A stretch of DNA of 40,436 nucleotides, taken from NCBI GenBank assembly GCA_964461265.1, contig CAYWTS010000019.1, positions 1 to 40,436 of the forward strand, in the 5' to 3' direction. A program made the translations under genes and the position numbers. The notes beneath the pieces were generated by a model, which saw only the letters and a list, made by a program, of their open reading frames with translations, had not been told where the DNA came from and did not search any database. The first letter of the stretch is position 1; the number at the start of each line of letters is the position of its first letter. Source of the stretch: CAYWTS01 sp964461265. Lineage in GTDB: Bacteria; Bacteroidota; Ignavibacteria; Tepidaquicellales; OLB5. Shown piece by piece: positions 8,328-16,951 of the stretch.

Positions 8328-9277
8328 AAATTCCCGGTTTGCACGATAATATTAATCTTGAAGTAAGAGATAAAAAGGAAATTTATCTTCAGCTGTTTGG
8401 TGTTTTTTACATCGCAATAATCGGGGTTATAATAGGTATCGGGATGATGTACCTGAATAATCTTCCTATGTTCAGCAAAAGCAGCATTGTTACTGCCGGT
8501 GCAGTAACAGATACTGCTAAGGTTGAAAGGGAGCTACCGATGATTAAAGGGAGTATTTCACCGCCAGTTGATGTGATGAAACTTTCAATTTCCACTCCCG
8601 AGCTTGTTGAAAAAGGAAAAACGCTGTATGTATCCAACTGTTCAAGCTGCCACGGAAACGAGGGCAGAGGAGATGGTGTTGCGGGTGTGAACATGAATCC
8701 GAAACCAAGAAATTTTCATGAGCTGAACGGCTGGACAAACGGCCCGAAGATATCGCAGATTTACAAAACTCTGCAGGAGGGTATTTTAAACAGGGGAATG
8801 GCAAGTTACTCTAATTTAACGCCTGAAGACCGCTTTGCATTAATCGCATTTATACGCTTGCTGAGGCCTGATTACCCAAAAGACTCGGAGGAAGATTTGA
8901 AACAGCTTGATAAAACATACAGTCTTTCGGCTGGAGTGAAAATGCCAAACCAGATTCCTCTAAAAATAGCTGCCGAAAAAATTATCAGTGAAAATAACAC
9001 ATTCCTGAAAATAAATGTTCTTGATTCTGTAGTTAATGCTAATAAAACAGATACAGGTGCGGTTATATTCAGAAGTATAACAGTAAACACCCTAAAAGCA
9101 CTGACTCTTTTAACGGCTGATTCTTCGTGGAATGCGAACGAGAGGGCATTTGTTGATTTAGTTGATAATAATTTGATTAACAACGGGTTTAAACCCGACG
9201 TTTTATTTCTGACTCAGGAAAAATTGAGATATGTATACGGTTATCTGAAAAAACTTTTTAGCGGTCAAACACTCTGA
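8324..9277 (+). CDS. Membrane-anchored monohaem cytochrome c downstream of actF
   Basis: A 317-residue protein with one N-terminal membrane span (about 23-43), a class I cytochrome c domain with CSSCH at 106-110 and a RGMASY segment giving a probable Met ligand, then a C-terminal region of about 140 residues without recognisable motif. It overlaps actF by 4 nt and lies 6 nt before sco. It fits either a second ACIII cytochrome or the electron carrier between ACIII and the oxidase, whose subunit II lacks a cytochrome domain here. The cytochrome domain is clear; the exact role is inferred from context. Confidence 0.88.
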   Translation: MKIPGLHDNINLEVRDKKEIYLQLFGVFYIAIIGVIIGIGMMYLNNLPMFSKSSIVTAGAVTDTAKVERELPMIKGSISPPVDVMKLSISTPELVEKGKTLYVSNCSSCHGNEGRGDGVAGVNMNPKPRNFHELNGWTNGPKISQIYKTLQEGILNRGMASYSNLTPEDRFALIAFIRLLRPDYPKDSEEDLKQLDKTYSLSAGVKMPNQIPLKIAAEKIISENNTFLKINVLDSVVNANKTDTGAVIFRSITVNTLKALTLLTADSSWNANERAFVDLVDNNLINNGFKPDVLFLTQEKLRYVYGYLKKLFSGQTL

Positions 9278-9283
9278 CATTAT

Positions 9284-10093
9284 ATGAAGATTTTGAGAAA
9301 TATTATTTATTTTGTTACCAGCTTTTGTTTATTGTTTGACCCGGTGAAATTATTTGCACAAGAACAGAAAACAGAAGTGGGAATAGATGAAAAGCTGGGT
9401 GATGTATTAACTGCTGATTTGAAGTTTTACGATGAGCTCGGTCAGTTGGTTCAGCTTAAAAGCCTGATTACAAAACCTACTATAATAACATTGGTTTATT
9501 ACCGCTGTCCCGGGATTTGCAGTCCGCTTTTAAACGGTCTTTCGGAAACTGTTCAGAAGATGGACCTTGAAGCAGGAATGGATTATAATATTGTAACAAT
9601 AAGTTTTGATCCGTCCGAAAACTATATAACTGCTGGCGAAAAGAAGAAAAATTATCTTGAGAATATGAAAAAACAAGTTCCTGAGCAATCGTGGCGTTTT
9701 CTGACAGGAGATAGCGTCAACATCACTAAACTTACAAATGAAGTAGGATTCATGTACCAGAAGCAGGATAATGAGTTTATTCACTCTGCTGCAGTTGTAG
9801 TAGTTTCACCGGAAGGCAAGATTGCACGTTATTTATACGGAATTCAGCTTCTTCCTCTTGACCTGAAGCTTGCAATTATTGAAGCATCGGAAGGCAAAAC
9901 AGGCCCAACAATAAACAAGTTTTTAAAGCTGTGCTACAGCTATGACCCCGAAGGCAGAAAATACGTTCTGAATGTAACAAGAATAGCAGGAACCGGTGTG
10001 TTTTTATTTATTGTGATTTTTTTTATTGTCTTAGTGGTTAAAAAGAAAAATGAAACTGAACCCGTTCAGGAAAAGGAACCGGTAAATGACTGA
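9284..10093 (+). CDS. SCO1/SenC-family copper chaperone
   Basis: Sco proteins deliver copper to, or reduce, the CuA site of cytochrome oxidase subunit II. The 269-residue protein has an N-terminal signal or anchor (about 1-25), a thioredoxin-fold domain with the copper-binding CPGIC near residues 76-80, the conserved distal His in NEFIHSA, and a C-terminal membrane span (about 226-248) followed by a charged tail. The C-terminal span is an addition to the minimal Sco layout and would hold it in the membrane. The gene sits directly before subunit I and overlaps it by 8 nt. Confidence 0.92.
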   Translation: MKILRNIIYFVTSFCLLFDPVKLFAQEQKTEVGIDEKLGDVLTADLKFYDELGQLVQLKSLITKPTIITLVYYRCPGICSPLLNGLSETVQKMDLEAGMDYNIVTISFDPSENYITAGEKKKNYLENMKKQVPEQSWRFLTGDSVNITKLTNEVGFMYQKQDNEFIHSAAVVVVSPEGKIARYLYGIQLLPLDLKLAIIEASEGKTGPTINKFLKLCYSYDPEGRKYVLNVTRIAGTGVFLFIVIFFIVLVVKKKNETEPVQEKEPVND

Positions 10094-11738
10094 AGCAGTA
10101 ATTGGTTCAGATGGACCGAGCTTTTACCAGTACGGAGGTAAACGCAAAGGTATTATGTCGTGGCTTCTCACTACCGACCATAAGAGAATCGGAATTCTTT
10201 ATCTTGTAATTGCAGTTACTTTCTTTCTTGTAGCAATGACACTGGGACTCCTTATGCGGCTTGAGATGCTTTCGCCGGGAGAAACCATAATGAAGCCGCA
10301 GACGTATAACTCGTTATTTACACTGCATGGTGTAATAATGATATTCCTTTTCATTATACCGGCAATTCCCGCAATTATGGGGAATTTCATGCTGCCCATA
10401 CAGATAGGTGCAAAAGATGTTATCTTCCCCAGGCTGAACCTGTTCTCGTGGTATCTTTATGTAGCAGGCGGAATACTGGCAATAGTATCACTCTTCAGCG
10501 GAGGCGGGGCTGCTGATACAGGATGGACATTCTACGTACCTTACAGCGTAAGAACTACCTCAAATGTTACTATGACAACCTTCGCAGCATTTGTGCTTGG
10601 ATTTTCTTCGATACTAACGGGCATAAACTTTATAACTACTATACACCGTATGCGTGCACCGGGCATGACGTGGTTCCGTATGCCGCTGTTTGTATGGGGG
10701 CTGTATGCTACTGCATGGATACAGGTTCTTGCTACACCGGTAATAGGGATAACACTGTTTTTGATAATAATCGAGAGACTTCTGGGTGTCGGTATATTTG
10801 ACCCGGCACTTGGCGGTGACCCGCTGTTGTATCAGCATTTGTTCTGGATATACTCGCATCCAGCAGTTTATATTATGATTTTACCTGCAATGGGTGTTGT
10901 TTCGGAGATACTTCCCACATTTGCACGAAAAGATATTTTCGGCTATAAACAAATTGCAATATCGAGCCTTGCCATTGCTTTAATCGGCTATCTTGTCTGG
11001 GGGCACCATATGTTTGCAAGCGGAATGAGTGATACTTCAAGGGTTGTGTTCTCACTTTTAACCTTTCTTGTTGCAATTCCTACTGGAGTAAAAGTATTTA
11101 ACTGGGTTGCAACGCTTTATAAAGGTTCAATTGTTTTTGGAACTCCGCTTTATTATGCAATGGCATTTATCGTGATATTTTCTATCGGCGGATTAACCGG
11201 GTTAGTGCTCGGCTCGCTTGCAACCGATATCCACGTTACCGATACTTATTTTGTTGTAGCACATTTCCACTATGTTATGTTTGGCGGGATGGGGACTATA
11301 TTTTTTGCATCGCTTCATTACTGGTATCCCAAGATGTTCGGTAAAATGTATAATTCACGTGTCGCCAATATTGCCTGCGTGATGTTCCTGACAGGTTTTA
11401 ATGTGCTGTATTTCCCAATGTTTATACTGGGTTACATGGGTATGCCTAGACGTTATTACGATTACCTTCCGCAATTCCAGTCTCTTCATTTAATTTCCAC
11501 GATTGGTTCATGGATACTGGCTGCAGGAATATTATTGATGCTCGGTAATTTATTGTATGGCTTGTTAAGAGGCCCGAAAGCACCGGTTAATCCCTGGGGC
11601 GGAACAACGCTTGAGTGGCGTGTTCCATCACCGCCGCCTATGGAAAATTTCGATGAAGTCCCTCTAGTAATAGGCGGACCTTACGTACACGATAAGCAAA
11701 CCTATATTATGCATCCCGAAAAAGAAAAGATAACATGA
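10086..11738 (+). CDS. ctaD: Cytochrome c oxidase subunit I, A2-type haem-copper oxidase
   Basis: This is the catalytic subunit that reduces O2 and pumps protons. The 550-residue, 12-span protein has the CuB ligands H258 (in YSHPAVY), H307 and H308 (WGHHMF), and the haem ligands H393 and H395 (AHFHYVMFGG). The pair Y256-S257 replaces the K/D-channel-end glutamate of mitochondrial-type enzymes (GHPEV), the signature of A2-type oxidases such as those of Rhodothermus and Thermus. The Tyr in HPAVY would be the His-linked active-site tyrosine. Overlaps sco by 8 nt upstream and subunit III by 4 nt downstream. Confidence 0.96.
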   Translation: MTEAVIGSDGPSFYQYGGKRKGIMSWLLTTDHKRIGILYLVIAVTFFLVAMTLGLLMRLEMLSPGETIMKPQTYNSLFTLHGVIMIFLFIIPAIPAIMGNFMLPIQIGAKDVIFPRLNLFSWYLYVAGGILAIVSLFSGGGAADTGWTFYVPYSVRTTSNVTMTTFAAFVLGFSSILTGINFITTIHRMRAPGMTWFRMPLFVWGLYATAWIQVLATPVIGITLFLIIIERLLGVGIFDPALGGDPLLYQHLFWIYSHPAVYIMILPAMGVVSEILPTFARKDIFGYKQIAISSLAIALIGYLVWGHHMFASGMSDTSRVVFSLLTFLVAIPTGVKVFNWVATLYKGSIVFGTPLYYAMAFIVIFSIGGLTGLVLGSLATDIHVTDTYFVVAHFHYVMFGGMGTIFFASLHYWYPKMFGKMYNSRVANIACVMFLTGFNVLYFPMFILGYMGMPRRYYDYLPQFQSLHLISTIGSWILAAGILLMLGNLLYGLLRGPKAPVNPWGGTTLEWRVPSPPPMENFDEVPLVIGGPYVHDKQTYIMHPEKEKIT

Positions 11739-12373
11739 ACGATAATTTAGAAAATATTGCTTCTGCACATACCGACAGTCACGTGCACCGCGACGATGAA
11801 GGCTCTAAGATGGGTATGTGGCTTTTCCTGTTCACCGAGCTTTTACTTTTCGGGGGAATGTTCATTCTTTATGCTGCATACCGGTTTAAATATGCCGACG
11901 GGTTTAAGGCTGCAGCTCTCGAGATGAACACTTTTATAGGTGCTCTTAACACGATTGTGCTTTTAACAAGCAGCCTTACAATTGCTCTTTCAATCCATGC
12001 ACTCAGGGTTAACCATAAGAAGCTGAGCATTTACCTTATGCTTTTCACTCTTTTTTGCGGACTGGTATTTTTAGTCAATAAGTATTTTGAATGGAGCCAT
12101 GAGATACACAACGGTATTTACCCGCGCGGACCCGCACTTGATAATATGTCGGAAGGTGAGATAATGTACTTCGGGCTTTACTATGTTATGACAGGTCTGC
12201 ACGGACTTCACGTTGTTGTAGGGATGATATTTATTTCGATTATTTTGGCTTTTGTAATACGCGATAAGGTCACAGCTGATAACCATATGAAGCTTGAAAA
12301 TGCCGGTTTATACTGGCACCTGGTAGATATAATATGGATTTTCCTTTTCCCGTTATTTTATCTGATACATTAA
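11735..12373 (+). CDS. ctaE: Cytochrome c oxidase subunit III
   Basis: A 212-residue membrane protein with about five spans. It starts with a soluble His/Asp-rich N-terminus, then the conserved KMGMWLFLFTELLLFGG core (MGMWLFLFTE), a FEWSHEI segment, and the FGLYYVMTGLHGLHVVVG region (TGLHGLHVVVG) ending with YWHLVDIIWIFLFPLFY (YWHLVDIIW). These match COX3 of bacterial aa3/caa3 oxidases with the shorter five-span form. It overlaps subunit I by 4 nt and precedes subunit IV by 7 nt. Confidence 0.95.
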   Translation: MNDNLENIASAHTDSHVHRDDEGSKMGMWLFLFTELLLFGGMFILYAAYRFKYADGFKAAALEMNTFIGALNTIVLLTSSLTIALSIHALRVNHKKLSIYLMLFTLFCGLVFLVNKYFEWSHEIHNGIYPRGPALDNMSEGEIMYFGLYYVMTGLHGLHVVVGMIFISIILAFVIRDKVTADNHMKLENAGLYWHLVDIIWIFLFPLFYLIH

Positions 12374-12380
12374 ACTATCT

Positions 12381-12683
12381 ATGAGCAGTAACAACACATC
12401 GGCAAATCACGAATTTCCTTACGGCGCATACGTTATGGTATGGGCGGGGCTTGTTGCATTAACCGCAATTACCGTGACCGTTGCAGGAGTTAACCTGGGT
12501 GCTCTTACGCTTATTACGGCACTTTTAATAGCCAGTGCAAAAACACTGATGGTTGTTAACTATTTTATGCATGTTAAGTTCGATAAAAAAGTTTTCAAGG
12601 TTTTTATACTTGTTTGTATTTTAACCTTTATAATTTTCTTAATACTTACGTTTACCGATATTGCATTCAGGAATGAGCCATGA
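12381..12683 (+). CDS. ctaF: Cytochrome c oxidase subunit IV (prokaryotic type)
   Basis: A 100-residue protein with three hydrophobic spans (about 12-33, 37-56, 68-90), the size and layout of the small prokaryotic subunit IV of haem-copper oxidases. VVNYFMHVKFDKK between spans two and three is a common feature of the family. It lies between subunits III and II, and its last codons overlap the subunit II ATG by 4 nt. Confidence 0.88.
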   Translation: MSSNNTSANHEFPYGAYVMVWAGLVALTAITVTVAGVNLGALTLITALLIASAKTLMVVNYFMHVKFDKKVFKVFILVCILTFIIFLILTFTDIAFRNEP

Positions 12684-13345
12684 GCCAGGTAGCACATGAA
12701 GTAGATAAAATATTCATTTTCATAGTAGGCATTTCGGTGTTACTTCTTGCCGGGGTAACTGCGGCTATGATTTATTTTGTAATACGTTACCGTGCTAAAA
12801 AGAATCCGAAACCTGAGAATATTACAGGCAGTACTACTCTTGAAATAGTTTGGACAGTTATTCCCCTGATACTGGTTCTTGCAATGTTTTATTACGGCTG
12901 GCAGGGCTTTAAGCTGATGCGAAATGTGCCGCCTGATGCAATGACCGTAAAGGTTACAGGCAGGATGTGGCAGTGGTCGTTTGAATACAGCAATAATAAA
13001 AAAAGTGACTCATTATATGTTCCTGTAGGAAAGCCGGTAAAAATGGAAATACAATCGGCAGATGTAAACCATAGCTTTTACATACCTGCATTCAGAATAA
13101 AGGAAGATGCTGTGCCGGGACGGACCAATTATCTCTGGTTTTTAGCGGATGAAATAGGAAGATACGACATAATGTGTGCCGAATACTGCGGTATGAACCA
13201 TGCGTATATGCTTAATAAAATAATAGCTTTGCCGGAGGAAGAGTTTAATAAATGGCTGAATACCCCGCAGGATACGTTAAAAACCGATAGTGTTAAACTG
13301 GACTCGATTAAGACATTTCTACAAAAGGATACATTAAAAAAGTAG
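12680..13345 (+). CDS. ctaC: Cytochrome c oxidase subunit II with CuA site
   Basis: Subunit II accepts electrons at its binuclear CuA centre. The 221-residue protein has two membrane spans (about 10-34 and 53-73), then a cupredoxin domain with H131, C166, E168, C170, H174 and M177, a complete CuA ligand set, and the WQWSF aromatic patch near residue 96. There is no C-terminal cytochrome c, so this is not a caa3 fusion; the donor must be one of the separate cytochromes in this operon. The last 25 residues are a hydrophilic, lysine- and threonine-rich tail. Unusually, subunit II is last in the order I-III-IV-II. Confidence 0.95.
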   Translation: MSQVAHEVDKIFIFIVGISVLLLAGVTAAMIYFVIRYRAKKNPKPENITGSTTLEIVWTVIPLILVLAMFYYGWQGFKLMRNVPPDAMTVKVTGRMWQWSFEYSNNKKSDSLYVPVGKPVKMEIQSADVNHSFYIPAFRIKEDAVPGRTNYLWFLADEIGRYDIMCAEYCGMNHAYMLNKIIALPEEEFNKWLNTPQDTLKTDSVKLDSIKTFLQKDTLKK

Positions 13346-13372
13346 AAATTTTTTGAAGTATTTTTCTGTTTA

Positions 13373-13392
13373 CCCCCGACTTTAGCCGGGGG
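13373..13392. repeat. GC-rich hairpin between ctaC and ctaB
   Basis: Five C pair with five G around a short inner stem with one A-C mismatch and a TTTA loop, in the 60-nt gap after subunit II. No strong T-run follows, so it is at best a partial terminator or a 3'-end stabiliser for the oxidase messages. It resembles the palindrome at 18951-18970 (both contain CCCCGAC arms) and may belong to a dispersed repeat family. Confidence 0.45.
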
Positions 13393-13405
13393 AATAGTTT
13401 AAAAT

Positions 13406-14335
13406 TTGATTAATATAAGAACAAATACAGGATTTTTGCATAACAGCACTGTAAATATCGGTGTCTGGCACAACATTATTGCCCTGCTTAAATCACTGCC
13501 AGAGCTGGCTAAGATTAAAATTACCATTTTGGTAACTTTAACAACAGCATTGGGGTATGTGCTTGCTGCAAACAGAATTACTTTTGGTATTATTTATCCT
13601 GTTTTTGGGATTTTTATTTTAGCATGTGCTTCATCCGTTCTGAACCATTACCAGGAAAGAGATACAGATGCGCTTATGAAACGCACACGTAACCGTCCGC
13701 TGCCCTCTGCAAGAGTACTGCCTGAATACGTTCTGGGTTTAACAATCGTACTTTTAATTGCAGGTACTTTTGTTTTTGCTTATAATGCAGGTTTAGCTTC
13801 AACGGCTGTTGGCGTTTTCACTTTTATATGGTATAACTTTGTCTACACACCTTTAAAACGGAAGACAGCTTTTGCTATTATTCCGGGCTCGCTGGTAGGT
13901 GCATTGCCTCCTTTGGCAGGATGGCTTGCTGCATCAGGCAGCTTAACCGATTACAGGATTTGGTTCATTGCTTTGTACTTCTTTGTATGGCAGATACCGC
14001 ACTTCTGGTTATTGCTTATGATTTACGGTGATGAATTTGATAATGCAGGATTTCCAACTCTGAATAAAATTTTCACAGCACAACAGCTTAAGAAAATTAC
14101 GTTTGTCTGGATAGCTGCTGCTGTTATTACGGGTTCATTCATCCCATTTGTAACAGGTGTGAACTTTACGGCTTCGGCAGTGCTTATGCTGATTGCTTCG
14201 GCGTGGGTAATTTATTCTTCAGTAAAATTTTTAAATTCTGAATCTGACAGGAAAATTGTTTTGAAAACCTTTGTTACAATTAATTTTTACACTTTGATAT
14301 TAATAACAGTGTTTATAGCAGACAGATTATTTTAA
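13406..14335 (+). CDS. ctaB: Protoheme IX farnesyltransferase (haem O synthase)
   Basis: CtaB attaches a farnesyl chain to protohaem, the first step towards haem O and haem A for the oxidase encoded upstream. The 309-residue protein has about eight to nine spans and the UbiA-type motif NHYQERDTDALMKRTRNRP (core NHYQERDTD), which binds the prenyl diphosphate through Mg. A second Asp-rich loop YGDEFDNAG lies in the middle (about residue 206). The start is TTG at 13406; no ATG exists before the first membrane span, so this or another non-ATG start is needed. No ctaA for haem A synthesis is seen in the window. Confidence 0.92.
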   Translation: MINIRTNTGFLHNSTVNIGVWHNIIALLKSLPELAKIKITILVTLTTALGYVLAANRITFGIIYPVFGIFILACASSVLNHYQERDTDALMKRTRNRPLPSARVLPEYVLGLTIVLLIAGTFVFAYNAGLASTAVGVFTFIWYNFVYTPLKRKTAFAIIPGSLVGALPPLAGWLAASGSLTDYRIWFIALYFFVWQIPHFWLLLMIYGDEFDNAGFPTLNKIFTAQQLKKITFVWIAAAVITGSFIPFVTGVNFTASAVLMLIASAWVIYSSVKFLNSESDRKIVLKTFVTINFYTLILITVFIADRLF

Positions 14336-14336
14336 T

Positions 14337-15680
14337 ATGAACTTTTTTGACCAGTTTGTAATACCGCCAACCGAAAACCACATAGCATTGCTGAAGTATA
14401 TGCTGGTGGTTTCGTTATTGCTTTTTTTGCCTTACTTGGGAATGTCATTAGGAGCTAATTTACTCTGGGCATATTTTGACGGTAAAGCAAAAAAAACAAA
14501 AAGCACGCTTTTTTCAAGGTTTTCGAAGGACATTCTGCAAAAACTAACAATCTCTAAAAATGCGGCTATTGCTTTGGGTATAGTTCCGGTAATTTCAGCA
14601 TCAATAGCTTACGGGCAACTGCTTTTTGTTACAGGCTCGGTGACTGTGAATTTCTTTTTCTTTTCAGTGCTGATTTTTATAATCGGCTATGTTTTGTTAA
14701 GAAAATATCTCTCAGCATTACCGGTTGCGCGGTTCCTTGAAGAAGCAGAATCAGAGATAAAACAACCGGAAGCAAAAGAAGAACTTCATCAGCTTGAAGA
14801 AGAATATATTTACCAGAGCGGTTATTTCCCCAAGCTTTCACTGCTCAGCTTAATGTTCGGGGCATACATTTTTGCAGGCAGTGCCGGGCTTGCATTAAAT
14901 CCTGCACGGTGGAGTGAAACTGATAACCTGCTTCAGATAATTTACTCTTGGAATACGGTTTTTGATTTTCTGCTTCTCCTTGCATTCTCGTTTGCAATTA
15001 CAGGTGCAGCAATTCTGTTTTTCTTCTTCCGCTGGCAGGGCGGTATTGAAAATATGAGCGATAAATATGCAATGCAGGTTAAAAGCTATGCCGGCGGAGT
15101 ATCATTGATTTCTGTATCAGTTATACCTGTTTTATTGCTGATAAGCACATTTCTTATTCAGCAACATGCTTTAATTAGCTCTTCATTTTTATATCTGTTT
15201 CTGATTCTTATTGCAGTTATTATTACCTGCTCAATGCTATACTTTATATATAAAGAAGAAAATACCGGTCTTATTGTGCCTGTATTTCTTCTGATTTTTG
15301 TAATATTTGCTTTAAATATACTGCGTGAGCAGGAAGTTTTTGCAGGAGCACTTAGCGGTAAAATGCCGGTAATGATTAAGAAATCCGAGGAACATGAAAA
15401 GGAAGTAAGGTCTAAAATTGTATCGAAGACCGGTTTAGACGGAGAACAGATTTACAACACAAAGTGTATTGCCTGCCATAAATTCGACCAGAAACTTGTG
15501 GGACCCCCGCATAAAGACGTTGTCCCCAAGTATAACGGAGATGTTAACAAGCTTGCTGAATATATTTTTAATCCTACAAAAGTTGACCCCGCCTATCCCC
15601 CAATGCCAAACCCCGGCTTAAAGAAAAAAGAAGCCGTAGCCGTAGCACAGTATTTGATTAATAAAATATCAGGGAAATAA
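14337..15680 (+). CDS. Multi-span membrane protein with C-terminal cytochrome c domain
   Basis: A 447-residue protein with about nine predicted spans (first at 18-40, last near 320-340), a charged loop at about 140-160, and a C-terminal class I cytochrome c domain. CIACH lies at about 378-382, a GPP turn follows, and a MPNPGL segment near 423 supplies the likely Met ligand. It begins 2 nt after ctaB, so it belongs to the respiratory operon and is its last gene. I do not recognise the membrane part as any oxidase subunit. It could anchor a cytochrome that links ACIII and the oxidase, or be a separate quinol-oxidising module; both are inference. Confidence 0.82.
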   Translation: MNFFDQFVIPPTENHIALLKYMLVVSLLLFLPYLGMSLGANLLWAYFDGKAKKTKSTLFSRFSKDILQKLTISKNAAIALGIVPVISASIAYGQLLFVTGSVTVNFFFFSVLIFIIGYVLLRKYLSALPVARFLEEAESEIKQPEAKEELHQLEEEYIYQSGYFPKLSLLSLMFGAYIFAGSAGLALNPARWSETDNLLQIIYSWNTVFDFLLLLAFSFAITGAAILFFFFRWQGGIENMSDKYAMQVKSYAGGVSLISVSVIPVLLLISTFLIQQHALISSSFLYLFLILIAVIITCSMLYFIYKEENTGLIVPVFLLIFVIFALNILREQEVFAGALSGKMPVMIKKSEEHEKEVRSKIVSKTGLDGEQIYNTKCIACHKFDQKLVGPPHKDVVPKYNGDVNKLAEYIFNPTKVDPAYPPMPNPGLKKKEAVAVAQYLINKISGK

Positions 15681-15864
15681 CATTAGTTAATCGTTAAACC
15701 ATTAAAGTAACAATTATTTACCCTCTCCCCAAATTTTACACTTGGCAAAACGGATTTTTATATTAAATTTTCTAAGAAACTTTTGTGTTGTAACTAACTT
15801 TAATTAATCAGGAATTATTAATGACATAGAATAAATAAAGATTTCTATGGAAAGATGTTTTTAC
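15681..15864. other. Non-coding 3' flank of the respiratory operon
   Basis: A/T-rich, no ORF of note. It contains a 7-bp inverted repeat (CATAGAA at 15825-15831, TTCTATG at 15843-15849) and leads into the terminator-like hairpin at 15865. Nothing else is recognisable. Confidence 0.5.
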
Positions 15865-15907
15865 AACGGGAAAAACTTACAATTAAAATCAGTGGTTCCC
15901 GTTTTTT
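15865..15907 (+). terminator. Candidate rho-independent terminator
   Basis: AACGGGAA (15865-15872) pairs perfectly with TTCCCGTT (15896-15903) and is followed by a T-run (15902-15907, then ATTTT). The 23-nt loop is long, but stem and U-tract fit an intrinsic terminator for the ACIII-oxidase operon, about 185 nt after its last stop. Confidence 0.5.
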
Positions 15908-15950
15908 ATTTTGTTGTAAATTATTAAGTTTTAAAGAGGAGGGAAAGAGA

Positions 15951-16335
15951 ATGAAAATACTATAATTATCTGCAGTTTGTGTTAGAACTCAACAGTAATA
16001 AAATATTCTAGAGCATAGCTTACAAAATAACAGGCAGCGGAATTACTTAATGCGTTTGCGAGCAAATAACCAGCACTGCCCGAATAGGCAATACACACTT
16101 GCCCAACAATTTAACGGTTCACCTAAAATGGTCTCCATATACATCCGTGATTTACAAACAAACGAAACCAAACTTCTGTTAACCGAAAAAGGGGGACTCC
16201 AGACACTGGCACTATTATTCATTCGATGTGTCAGATTATAAAATCAGGTCTTATAAGTTCCTGGTAGGATTCAGAGAAGACATTTCGGAAGAAATTAAGT
16301 TCTTTGTATGGAATAGAGACTGGCACCAGCCATAG
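15951..16335 (+). pseudogene. Frameshifted small secreted-protein pseudogene
   Basis: A strong ribosome site (GAGGAGGG around 15936-15943) precedes ATG 15951, but codon 5 is a stop. Coding-like pieces then continue in alternating frames: SIAYKITGSGIT at 16012-16047, NAFAS at 16049-16063, ITSTARIGNT from 16066, then an open stretch from about 16100 containing QFNGSPKMVSIYIRD. At the A5G5 run (16186-16195) one base too many breaks the frame again. Reading on in the next frame gives 45 further codons including YYSFDVSDYKIRSYKFLVGF, ending at TAG 16333-16335. Restored, this would be a protein of about 125 residues with a signal peptide and beta-rich body. Several independent lesions argue for real decay rather than one sequencing error. 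I do not recognise the family. Confidence 0.6.
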
Positions 16336-16504
16336 AATTTTAAATATTATCCTCTTTAATCCTTTATCGTTATAAATGGAATCTTAGATAATGCTCGTTC
16401 CCTGTTGTTGTTTCGAAAACTGCAAATTCAGGTGTTAATTGACCTTTTTCTCAATTTGACAAGCGCAGGGATTCTGTTTTATTTGTGTTAAAGGAGAAAC
16501 CAAA

Positions 16505-16951
16505 ATGAAAAAACTGTATTTAAGCTTATTGATCATTTCTTTAGCTTTTATTCCACGTTGTAAAACAATGTTCGGTGGAAATGACGAAAACGAACCGTTA
16601 GACGGCTATTATTGGGATGTTGATAGCAGCCGGGTGGAAGAACTTTATTATAGCTATTACGGTAAATTGCCCGAGAAATATGAAGTATTTTTAAGGATTG
16701 GAAATTTTCAAAAGGAAATTAAGGGCGATTCTTTAAGTTTTATTTTACTGGATAGTTTGTTATTTACAGATACAACTGAAACACTTATAGAATTATTTGT
16801 TAAATGCCAGTCCATTTATTATGGCAGTTTAGAATTAGAGGTAGGAACATGGGGTTATGTAATATATATGAATGGCAGATTGGATAATTACATAAATGAA
16901 TGGGTAAAATTAACAGGTAGAACACACATCAAAATGGAGTTGAAAAGATAA
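16505..16951 (+). CDS. Small predicted lipoprotein of unknown function
   Basis: A 148-residue protein with a lipoprotein-like signal peptide (MKKLYLSLLIISLAFIPRC, cleavage before Cys19 though the lipobox is weak) and an acidic, Tyr-rich mature part with alternating strands. Its ATG at 16505 has a clear AAGGAG at 16491-16496. It stands alone between two pseudogenes. The same protein is found in decayed form on the other strand at 17258-17527, where the NENEPLxGYxWD core and the spacing to the lipobox Cys are kept, so this is a small paralogous family. No known domain is recognised. Confidence 0.68.
   Translation: MKKLYLSLLIISLAFIPRCKTMFGGNDENEPLDGYYWDVDSSRVEELYYSYYGKLPEKYEVFLRIGNFQKEIKGDSLSFILLDSLLFTDTTETLIELFVKCQSIYYGSLELEVGTWGYVIYMNGRLDNYINEWVKLTGRTHIKMELKR

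Noticed and set aside
16050..16241. Possible independent 63-residue protein
   Set aside because: It is one frame of the broken gene 15951-16335; coding-like sequence continues after a one-base shift at the A5G5 run.
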